A stretch of 64,000 nucleotides of DNA from Acanthamoeba sp. SK_2022b (taxonomy: Eukaryota > Discosea > Longamoebia > Acanthamoebidae): NCBI GenBank assembly GCA_027943245.1, contig JANDJZ010000005.1:178385-242384 (forward strand). The letters are read 5' to 3'. The first letter of the stretch is position 1; each line of letters opens with the position of its first letter. The notes beneath the pieces are model-generated. The model did no database searches, had not been told where the DNA came from, and saw only the letters and a list, made by a program, of their open reading frames with translations. Positions 23,044 to 39,557 of this stretch are shown here, one piece after another. The translations under genes were made by a program, and so were the position numbers.

Positions 23044-24816
23044 ATGTCGGACGATGAGGATTTCATGAACGAGGATGAGGAGTTCGACATGGACGACTAT
23101 GGGGAGGAAGACTTTGATATGGGTGGATCCGACCAAGAGGGCTCAGGCTCTGAAGGCGAAATCGAAGAGGAGGACAAGATTCGCAATCAGTACCATATGA
23201 GCAGAGGTATGCCGTTTGATGCCACACTTGTTGCCAACGTTTAATTTGCTCTCTGCTGCTTGGTGGGGGGGGGGGGCAAGTGAAATGGTTCCTGCACTAA
23301 TGCTGTGGATCTGCTTCACAGATTTGGCTGACGAAGAGGGGATTGATGAGGCCATCGCTGGCTTGGAGAAGGTAATGAAGATGGAGAAAGAATGGCAGGG
23401 CAAGCACGGCTCCTGGTCTTTCAAGGCTCTCAAGCGCATCATCAGCTTCACCTTCAAGCTGGGCGACGAGAAGCGCCTCATGGAGCGTTTCGATGAGCTT
23501 CTCACGTACAACTCGAAGGCCAACGACATCTCAGAGAACGATCTCTTCAAGGGCATCGAGAAGATTCTCAACACGGTTTCCACTGCCGCTGCTGCGCAGA
23601 CCGAGCTCGCGCTCAAGCTCTACGGCAAGGCCCTGGCGGCCATGAAGGCGGCCAAGAACGAGAACCTCTGGTCTAAGACCAGCCTCAAGCTCGCGCAGAA
23701 GATGTTCGACAAGGGTCTCCACTCGAAGCAGCTCGACAAGATCCTGGCCGAGCTCGAGGAGTCGTGCAAGCTGCCCGACGGCAGCGAGAACCCCAAGAAG
23801 GCCAGTCTGCTGCTCGACGTCTACGCGCTGCAGATTCAGCTGCACATGGAGCGCAAGGACCGCAAGAAGACCAAGGAGCTCTCCGAGAAGGGCTTCGCGC
23901 TGGCCAAGAACAACCCGGGCATCCTCAACAGCAAGCTGGCCATCTTCCACTTTGTTGGCGGCAAGCTCCACATGGAGCAGCACAACTACAAGGAGGCCTA
24001 CGCTGCCTTCTTCGAGGCCTTCAACTTCTTCGAGGAGTCCTACTTCCGCCTCAAGATCCCGTGCCTCAAGTACATCGTCGTTGCCACCATGCTCATGCTC
24101 GGCGAGATCAGCCCCTTTGCCGACGCTCAGGCCAAGACGTACGACCTCCACGCTCCTGACTGCTTCGTCAATGGAGCTAGCTGCTCATCCACTCCCTTTC
24201 TCGCCGTTTGTCGTCGTCGTCGTTGTTGCGTGCGACCTGCGCAGGCTGCAGAACAACCCGGAGATCAAGCCCATGGCCGACCTCCTCAACGCCTACCAGC
24301 ACAACGAGATCAACAGGGTGGAGAAGATCCTCAAGGACAACAAGACGGTCATCATGGGCGATCCCTTCATCGAGCAGTTCATCAAGAACATCCTTCGGGA
24401 GATCCGTACCAAGGTGCTCCTCGAGCTCATCAGGCCCTACACCCGAGTGGCCGTCCCCTTCATCGCCAAGGTACCTTGTCGTGTCGGTTAACGCCTCTCT
24501 GTTCGCGAAAATGAAACGCTAACTCCCCTCGTGTGACAGCAATTGAACATTACGGCGGCCGAAGTGCAGGAGCTGCTGGTTTTCCTCATCCTCGACCACA
24601 AGATCAACGGCAACATCGATCAGGTCAACCAGCTCCTCGTCCTCCGCGGCGAGTACTGTCTCCCCTCTTTTCTCCTCTGCTGCTCTCCTTTCTGCCCTCC
24701 CGCTCACGCCCTTGCGCACCGCACGCAGATTGGAGAGCGCCAAGTACCGCTACATCGAGAAGTGGAGCACTCAGCTGCACAGCATCCACAACGTCGTCCT
24801 CAACAAGGTCGCCTAA
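23044..24816 (+). CDS. CSN2: COP9 signalosome complex subunit 2
   Basis: Subunit of the deneddylase that removes NEDD8 from cullins. ATG 23044 opens MSDDEDFMNEDEEFDMDDYG, the acidic start shared by CSN2/ALIEN proteins. After an intron with a long G run (about 23262) come the helical repeats (DEAIAGLEKVMKMEKEWQGK; GSWSFKALKRIISFTFKLGD) and the PCI region. A donor GTACG at 24139 removes about 100 bases so that AQAKT joins LQNNPEIKPM. Then follow DPFIEQFIKN, VLLELIRPYTRVAVPFIAK, LNITAAEVQELLVFLILDHK, GNIDQVNQLL, and an end of YRYIEKWSTQLHSIHNVVLN before TAA 24814-24816. The order and length match CSN2 (about 440-450 residues). Confidence 0.95.
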
Positions 24817-24949
24817 CTGCTTTCCTTGACCGACCCGTAGCTGCCCTTTGTTGGTGTTGTACCGTGTGTTCGTTTGCGAAGAAGGCGTTCTTCTGTTTTC
24901 TTTTTGGCCGCGGAAAGGATAATTCCAGGAACTTAAAGTTTTGTGACGA

Positions 24950-24962
24950 TTTTGGCGGGAAA
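24950..24962 (+). promoter_or_regulatory. E2F-type element TTTTGGCGGGAAA
   Basis: Exact match to the classical E2F/DP consensus TTTSSCGC with palindromic flank, about 100 bases upstream of the CHD gene's presumed ATG (25061) and in the gap after CSN2. Confidence 0.55.
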
Positions 24963-24969
24963 CCCTCAC

Positions 24970-24980
24970 TTGGCGCCAAA
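24970..24980. promoter_or_regulatory. Second E2F-like palindrome TTGGCGCCAAA
   Basis: Lies 7 bases beyond the first E2F element. The inverted repeat reads TTTGGCGCCAA on the other strand. A related palindrome occurs upstream of POLD1 at 60251. Confidence 0.45.
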
Positions 24981-25060
24981 GACCGGACACAACAAAGTCC
25001 GGACGCAGGCAAGGGGGCCTTTGTGCGTTACACCTGGTGCGTGGAGAGGCCGAAGCAGGG

Positions 25061-32428
<7,368 letters not shown>

Positions 32429-32563
32429 GCGAGTGGGTTGCGTTTTGTGACACAAAACCCACGACCACACAGGCCACACGCTTTTTTTGCCCTACCCAAC
32501 CCCCTGTGCCCTTTCAGAACAGCTGCTGTTGCGGTTGGTGGTGCAAGAAGGCGGCGACGGCCA

Positions 32564-34105
32564 TCAAAAGTCGGGGAAGGAGTCAGGGAACGACTTGGAG
32601 TGGGCGTAGTAGCTGCCGCGTGGCCTGCCCTCGAGCGTGTAGGGACGGCCGTAGTTCTGGAGGGCAGCCTTGTCCGCCGCCTGCGTGGCCTTGGGGTCCA
32701 CATCGGCGCCCTCGAGCGCGTCGCCCGCGGCGGTGAAGTGGTAGACGCGCTCCGGGCCGCCGCCAAGCACGCCCACGCCTCCAAAGTCCACCTGCTGCCA
32801 CTGGGCGAGCGTCTCGTGGCTGGTGCCGTAGCGAGCGTAGCACTGACGGTGAATCTCATCGTAGTCCACGCCCTTGCCTGGAGGACGAGCCACGCACGCG
32901 CGCGTTAGCCATGAACGAACGCCACCTTGGGCACGGGTTGTGCACAATCGCAGTCCTACCCTTGAAGTGGCGGATGACGTCCTCGATGGCCATCGTGTCC
33001 GGCTCGGCCAGGGGCTCGTTGAGCTGCAGCACCGCACGCACGTACTCGAGCGGGAAGAACCGCCCGTGCGTAAAGTGAGTGCCTGCGCGCCACCACGAGG
33101 CAGACCCGAGGTGAGCTCTTGCCCACAGAGCGGGGGGGGAGGGGGAGAAGGGAGAAAGGACGAGAGGGCCATGCCTTGGAGGTAGAGGGCGTATTGGAAG
33201 GGGAGGAAGGGCGGGATCATGAACTGGACGTGGAGGTGGTATTGGGAGGGCGGGTAGTTGAAGCCGGCCGCCGCGTGCTCCTTGAGCTGGGCCAGGGTCA
33301 GGCCGCCCTTGAGGACCTTGGCGCGCCAGGCCTCGTCGGCGTAGAACTGGTCCTCGACCGCCTGCCAGCAGTGGCCCACGAGGCGATCGATGAGGGCCAG
33401 GCCACGGGCGGGGTCCTTCAGGAGGTGGCGCCAGTCGGGCATGTAGGCGCTCGTGGGCACGGCGTTGAGGTGGCACGGCGTGAGGGCCAGCAAGTCGTCA
33501 AAGACCAGCGACTCCTCGTCCTCGTGCCTCAGCGACACCGTGAGCGGGAACGGGCCTGGTGTAGGGGTGTGTGTGTGTCGGTCGACGAGGAAGCGGAGCG
33601 GACAAGGGGGCTCACGTCCACGCACCCTTCTCGATGCCATAGACGAAGCCGACGAAGACGTTGTTGGTGAAGGAGATAGGGGTGGTGGAGAGGTCGCGCC
33701 CACAGCCGTTGCAGGACGGCAGGGTGAAGGCCACAGGCTTACCGCAGCCCTCGCACTTGCGCACCTTGTTGCGCAGCTGCCGCATGAGGGCCGGCGCCTG
33801 TTCGTGCCGCTTGGCAAAGTCTTCCACGCTGCCCGCGTTCGGCGCCACCGTCAGCCCCGCCCGCTGGTCCACGCTCGGGAAGTTGCTCGCCTTGGCCTGA
33901 ACAAATAAACAAACGACCAAAAAAAAACATCAAAAATAATAAATTTTAGAAATTTTTGTTAAAAAGGGGGACAGCGTACGGCGACGAGGTAGGCGATGCG
34001 GCCGTCAGCCAGTCGGAAGGCACCAGGGCCGCTGGTAAGGAGGTCCTTGGGCAGCTCTTCCCACAGCGTCTTGGCTTCGGTAAACAGACCTTCCTTTGCT
34101 TCCAT
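32564..34105 (-). CDS. HIT-like protein of the GalT/Ap4A-phosphorylase branch with a zinc ribbon
   Basis: Start ATG 34105 (MEAKEGLFTEAKTLWEEL). Exon 1 ends at a GTACGC donor near 33979, and the next exon starts at AKASNFPSVDQ. A CEGCG-x9-CNGCG four-cysteine module (about 33690-33760) suggests a zinc ribbon. Further on are FGFVYGIEKGAW-like and VSLRHEDEESLVFDDLLAL, then FNYPPSQYHLHVQFMIPP (about 33210-33270). QYHLHVQF fits HxHxQ, the form used by galactose-1-phosphate uridylyltransferase and Ap4A phosphorylases, where Gln replaces the third His of the triad. The C-terminus (YDEIHRQCYARYGTS, ending PDSFPDF) matches nothing I know. Nucleotidyl transfer or dinucleotide phosphorolysis is therefore inference; the substrate is unknown. 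It diverges from the deformylase with only 116 bases between the ATGs. Confidence 0.65.
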
Positions 34106-34221
34106 CTTGTTGGTGCCTTCGTGGTGGTCAAAGTCACCTTTTCTTCCGCGAACGGCCAAATAAGCACCAAAAAATAAAACATAAAATAACGACCAAGAAA
34201 ACAGTATCAATCCAAGCAGGC
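34106..34221. promoter_or_regulatory. Short divergent promoter region
   Basis: 116 bases separate the ATG of the HIT-like gene (-) and the ATG of the deformylase (+). It is A/T-rich near the plus-strand start and must hold both 5' UTRs. Confidence 0.5.
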
Positions 34222-35117
34222 ATGTCGTCGGTGTTGGGTTCCCTATTCAAGGGCGCGGGCGGTGCAGCTGCACCGAGTGCCACGGCCGCAGCATCCACGC
34301 TGAGCATTGTGAGGATGGGAAATCCAGCGCTGCGCCTGGCATCTCGGCCCTTCAGCAGAGATGAGATTGTGAGCGCGACGGCACGCGGACTCGTGAGAGA
34401 CATGATTGACACCATGCACTCTAGCAAGGGCATCGGGCTGGCTGCTCCGCAAGTTGGCATCAACAAGCAGCTCGTCATCGTCCATCTTCCGGCCGACCCC
34501 GATCTTCCCCACCTGCAGCGTGAGTATTTTATTTATTTATAATTTATTTAGAAATAATTTTATAAAAATTATTCTAATTAAAATACTCAATTATTCGTTT
34601 GGGCTGTGTTGGTGTGATACGCAGCGGTCCCTCTGATGGCGCTGTTCAACCCGAAGCTCACGGTGCACCGACCAACGGAGAAGATGCCCATGTGCGAGTC
34701 CTGTCTCTCCGTGCCTGGTACCGCGCTCACCACACCCACACCACTGGCTCCGGAGACACCCACCCTCCCTGGCCGAGCTCGCTCACCTGTGGCGTGCGGC
34801 GCCAGGGCTGGTGGGCAAGGTGTGGCGCCAGCGCTACGTGCGCGTGGAGTACGTGGACGCCGAGGGCAAGGACCGCCGTCTGGAGGCTAGCGGGTACATC
34901 GCGGGCATGCTCCAACACGAGATCGATCACATCAACGCCAGGCTCTTTGTCGATCTCGTCAAGCCCGGTAGGCACCCGTCCCCTCTATGGTGCCCTATGC
35001 CGCGGCATTAACCCATCTCAATGCCGTCATACAGGAGAGCTCTATTTCCAGGACGAGTTCAGCGAGTACAACATGGATGCGTTCGTCGACGAGGGCACTC
35101 TCCGCGTCCACCAGTGA
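34222..35117 (+). CDS. PDF: Peptide deformylase (likely organellar)
   Basis: Removes the formyl group from N-terminal formyl-Met of organelle-made proteins. Start ATG 34222. The N-terminus (MSSVLGSLFKGAGG, Ala/Ser-rich with Lys/Arg and few acids) resembles a mitochondrial presequence. Motif 1 is GIGLAAPQ (34431-34454). Motif 2 reads ESCLSVPG across an intron, where bacterial enzymes have EGCLS; the metal-binding Cys is kept. Motif 3 is QHEIDH (34913-34930), supplying two metal His and the catalytic Glu. There are three introns: after LPHLQ, within SVPG, and within KPG. The end is DEGTLRVHQ with TGA 35115-35117. About 200 residues, normal for the family. The importin-alpha gene starts 159 bases downstream. 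Confidence 0.93.
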
Positions 35118-35276
35118 CGCCCACAGCTGCCTTCTTTCCTCCTGTACATTTCGTTAATTTAAAAAACAAATTAAAAAACAATCGTGGGCCTTGGTTGTTC
35201 CTGGAACAGCTTTAAGCGTTTCGGGCCAACAGATAACATAAGCGCATAAGTTTATTATCAAACCGGAAAGCCGACA

Positions 35277-36783
35277 ATGACAACTCCCCCCCAGCTGGAG
35301 CGCCTGCCGGCCTTGGTGGCTGCGGTCTTCTCGGACGACCCCCAGCAGCAGATGGCGGCCACGGTCGAGTTTAGGAACCTCCTCTCCGGCGAGCAGAGAG
35401 GGCCTGCGGAAACGGTTGTGGCTGCGGGAGTGCTTCCACGCTTCTTGCAGTTCCTCACCTGCAACCACAACCCGACGCTCCAGTATGAAGTCGTCTGGAT
35501 CCTGACCAACATCGCTTCGGGGTCCTCACAGCATACAAGAGTCATCGTTGAGATAGGTGCCGTGCCCATCCTTGTGCAACTCCTATCGTCAAACAACGAC
35601 GAGCTCCGCGAGGTGGTGCGTAGTGCTCTTCCTCACCTCTCCCTTCACAACTGCTTGGTGTGACATGTTTTTCTTCGCCTGCCTCCAAAGGCCGTATGGG
35701 CTCTCGGCAACATTGCCGGTGATTCGCCCCAGTGCCGCGACTTGGTCCTTCAGCAGCATGGCGTGATGCTGCCTCTCCTGACGATCCTGGTCGACTCTGG
35801 GAAGCTCTCGCTGCTCAGGAAAGCCACCTGGACCCTCTCCAACTTGTGCCGGGGCAAACCTCAGCCCCACTTCGAGCTCGTTCGCCTCGCTCCCCCTATC
35901 CTCGCCCGCCTCATCTTTTCGACTGATGTGGAGATTCTCTCCGATGCTTGCTGGGCTCTGGCGTATCTCGCCGAGGGCACGAACGATAGAATCCAGGCCG
36001 TCGTCGACGCCGGCGTCTGCCGCCGCTTGGTCGAGCTCCTCCTGTGCGTCCCGAATCGCGCCCCCAACAAACGTATTAATGACTGTCTCGATTGACGAAC
36101 CTCTCTGCTCCAGGCACTCCTCGTACAGCGTGGTGACGCCTGCCCTCAGGACTGTGGGCCAAATCGTCACCGGTGACGACAATCAGACCATGGAGATTGT
36201 CCGCGCCACTGGCCTCCAAAGCCTGCGCTCTCTCCTGGACAGTCCAAGAAAGCAGATCAGGAGGGAGGCCTGCTGGGCCATCTCCAACATCGCTGCTGGC
36301 AACTGGAGCTTGACCCAGGCGGTGCTCGACACAGACATCCTCCCGCCTCTCCTCCGCCTGCTGGCCATTGACAACATCGACGTCCAGAAGGAGGCCGCCT
36401 GGGCCGTTTCGAATACTACCAGCAATGCCACTGCGGAACAGGCCCACTACCTCGTCTCCCAGGGCTGCGCCAAGGCCTTGTGCGACCTCCTCACCGCCAG
36501 CGACTCTGAAGTCGTCGCCGTTGCCCTCGACGGCCTCACGAATATCCTCCAGGCAGGCGATTGTGACGCCTCCGGTGGTCCCAACCGATTCGCCAGCGAC
36601 TTGGAGGCCGAGGGCCTGGTCGATCGGCTCCACTCGCTTAGCTCGCCCGAGTTGTCCGCCAAAGTCGCGCGCATCCTGCAAAAATACTTCGACGACGACG
36701 CCGACATGGAGGAGTGCGACCGAACAACGCCGGGAATGCATTCCCCCTTCTCCTTCGCCGGCTTCCACGCAACGCTGCCCTGA
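35277..36783 (+). CDS. Importin-alpha-like armadillo protein lacking the IBB domain
   Basis: Cargo adaptor that recognises classical nuclear localisation signals. ATG 35277 leads directly into ARM repeats: [105 protein letters not shown], and [16 protein letters not shown]. The W-x3-N array that binds NLS side chains is largely present, with Gln where GNIVTG has Asn. The C-terminus is acidic (DDDADMEE), with TGA 36781-36783. The usual N-terminal Arg/Lys-rich importin-beta-binding stretch (60-90 residues) is absent, and the 159 bases back to the deformylase stop do not encode one. Two introns. The protein may work without importin-beta or act as a regulator (inference). Confidence 0.9.
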
Positions 36784-36854
36784 TGGGCACCGACCGACGG
36801 CCATGAGCAAACGGTGCATTAAAGCCTTTCCCCACCACGTCACGCCGGGGAACA

Positions 36855-39437
36855 TCAGCCTCGTCGCTTCTTCTTCTCCGCCTCTTCGGCCTTCCTCTTC
36901 TCCTCCTCGGCCTCCTGCTTGAGGGCCTCGTGGTTGAAGATGGGCACCGGCTGGGTGGCCTGGTAGGCCCGGAACCAGTAGGGGTCGGCCTCGGCCTCCT
37001 GCGCAAAGCGGAGGATGGCTTCGCGCGGGTCTTCCTCCCGCTCCGTCTTCTTGATCAGCGTCTTCATCATGTGGTGCGTCAACGAGCTGCCCACGTGGCC
37101 TCTACGCAAATTCCAACACAACACACGACCACGGCAGTCAGTTGCAGCTCAACGGGCGCCCTGGTTTGGCGCGTGGGTTGGTTGGTCGGGACGTACGCAT
37201 GGCCAGGGCCGTTGAGGGGGAGGTCGGGCTTGCGGGACTTGACGGGGTCCTGCCGGTCCTTGAGCTTCTGCTTCTTGGCCGAGGGCTGGTCCTTGAACAT
37301 GGGCAGCGCGTGCGGCGTGTGGATGGCAAAGTGCTGGATGCTGTCCGACGGGTCCTTCCTCCTCTTCTGCTTGTACACCGACAGCAGCGCGCCGTTGGTG
37401 CTCCGCATCGGGTCGTAGTAGACGTGCGTCACAGCATCTGCACCAAGGCGCGAACGAGATCGCAACGTGAGCACCCTCTGCCCTCCCCCCCCAAGCAGAT
37501 GTGTACACGGGCACTCGACGCGAAATGTACCTCCACAGCCCACGATGATTTGGTTGAGCTTTGGGTGCCAGAGGATGCGGTTCACGCTGCCACCGGCGAC
37601 AGCTGAGTGCGGCGAAGAGGTAGAAAGTACAGCCGGAGAGAGGTAAGCCACGCGGTGTGATGTGCGGGCAGAGCGCACGCGCGAGGCCACGACGTACCGA
37701 TCTGTCGCACTTTCTCGCCCGTGCTCCGGTCAAAGAAGACCAGGGAGGCGGCGCCCTCGCCCTTCTTCACGCTGGTGCCGGTGATGATGAACTTCTCGTC
37801 GGGGCTGAATATGACGTCCGTGTTGCCAAAGCTCACCAGATCGGACATCGTGTTGACCGCCTGCTTCAAGTTCCTCGTGTCCCACACTATTGATATTTTA
37901 CGCAAAGGCAACGTGCGCCGTCAGTGGTGTCGGGGGGAGGGGCATGTCATATGGAGTAGAGGTCTGGGGACAGGGGCGCGATGTGTACCCTTGACGGTGT
38001 CGTCTTGCGCGCGGGTAAGGAGCGTGTGCCCGTCCCTGGAGAAGGTCAGGCACGATATGTCTCCGCCGTGAGCCGTTCGGAGCATCTGCTTGGGCCGGGC
38101 GTAGGGGCCCTTGGTCGGCCAGATCCACACCGAGCCGTCCTGCACCGCCCGGGCGACGAACAGCGTCAAACACCGTGCCGCCACGCCACACGCGAAAATT
38201 TCCATGCACGCGCCCCGGGACACACGTACCTCGCCGCCGCCAGCGATGAGGGAGCCGTCGGGAGAAAACGCACATCCGGAGACGGGCAGACGGGTCGTGT
38301 TCCTGGCGTCCCTGAACTTGATGACCGTCTTCTGCTTGGTCGTGTCGTTGGCGTCCCAGAGTCGGATCGTGCTGTCCGCAGCGGACGTCATGAAGGTGTT
38401 GGGGTCGGTCGGGTGCCACGCTCCTGAAAAATGGGCGCAAGGGGGATTGCGCGCGTTAGCATGGGCACCGTGGGTCAATGGGGGTTCGCCGCCGAGGCAT
38501 GGATTACCTTGCGTCAGCGCGGCGACGTGTCCCTTTGTGTTGCCCATGTCCAGCAGGTACATGTCCCCCCTCGGGCACTCGGCACTGTTATAACGATGGG
38601 CAATCCACAGCAACACGGAGGCGTTAGAGGAAAGCGTTGATCGTGATGGAAGGCGACGAAGCAGGTCCCAGAGCGAGGTGAGGGGCAAGGAGGAGGCAGA
38701 GAGAGGGTACATTTCGTGTCCGTCTCGCGAGTAGATCTTGGCCTTGGCGCTGCCGGTGGTGACGAGGAACTGATCGCCGTTGATGGTGTAGGACAGCGAG
38801 CGCACCTGATGGCCCGAGTGCGGCTCCACGTCGCGGAAGGAGCGGTGCGCGCTGTCCATGCCCGCAAAGTCCCAGAAGCGCACCGTGTAGTCGTTCGAAC
38901 CGGTCAGCAGACGGGCGCCGCCCGGATCCAGTGCCAGCGCAGTGATGGCCTGTGTGTGAGCACGCACAAGAAGTGGTGAGGACGGACGCCACAGTGCGAG
39001 CAAGACACCGGCAGTGTACGTACTTTGGTGTGACCCTTGAGCTTGATTTCATGGGAAACGGGGAGCAGCTTGTCGTACTCGTTGGTCTCTGTGTCCTCCT
39101 CCTCAACTTCTACCTCTTCGATCTCCTCCACGACTCGCGTCTTGGGCTTGGGCGGCCCGATCACTACGTATCCCTTTTTGCCCAGCAGCGATTGGCCCTC
39201 ATCCGTGATGATGGCCTTGCTGGCATCCGAAACTGAGATGCCTGATCCACCCGTTTCTTCATCGCCATCATTTTCGTCTGTGATCTTGCGCTTGCGCACG
39301 AGCGTTACCCGCTTGGTGCGCTTTGTTTCGTTTAGTTTTTCGCTCACATCCACCTTTTGCTTCTTGGCTCCGAAAGACTGCGGCAGGAACGAACGCAGAA
39401 GATCATCATCGCGATTGCTCGATCCTCCCCTCTTCAT
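36855..39437 (-). CDS. WDR70: WD-repeat protein 70 homologue
   Basis: Start ATG 39437 (MKRGGSSNRDDDLLRSFLP). Acidic N-terminal region with EEIEEVEVEEEDTE, then WD repeats: ITALALDPGGARLLTG, YTVRFWDFAGMDSAHRSF, GDMYLLDMGNTKGHVAALTQG, AWHPTDPNTFMTSAADSTIRL, GCAFSPDGSLIAGGGEDGSV, DVIFSPDEKFIITGTSVKKG and ILWHPKLNQIIVGCG. The C-terminal part HVYYDPMRSTNGALLSVYKQ, TPHALPMFKD and DPREAILRFAQEAEADPYW is diagnostic of WDR70. It ends in a coiled KRKAEEAEKKKRRG tail at 36855. In yeast and human cells WDR70 works with the CRL4-DDB1 ligase in chromatin responses to DNA breaks. Roughly eight short introns. It converges on importin-alpha with about 70 bases between stops. Confidence 0.93.
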
Positions 39438-39557
39438 CTCTCTAATCGAAATATAAAATGTCTTTTTGTCAGATTGATAAAAGCTGTGAGCTTTTTATTT
39501 TCTCTGCTTTTTCCTTTTGTGTCGACACCAAGCACGTGTGGAGTGCAAGGTCGGAGC

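Noticed and set aside
23531..24151. Minus-strand 206-codon frame, Leu/Glu/Val-rich
   Set aside because: Exact antisense of CSN2 exons in a GC-rich genome, with no independent signal.
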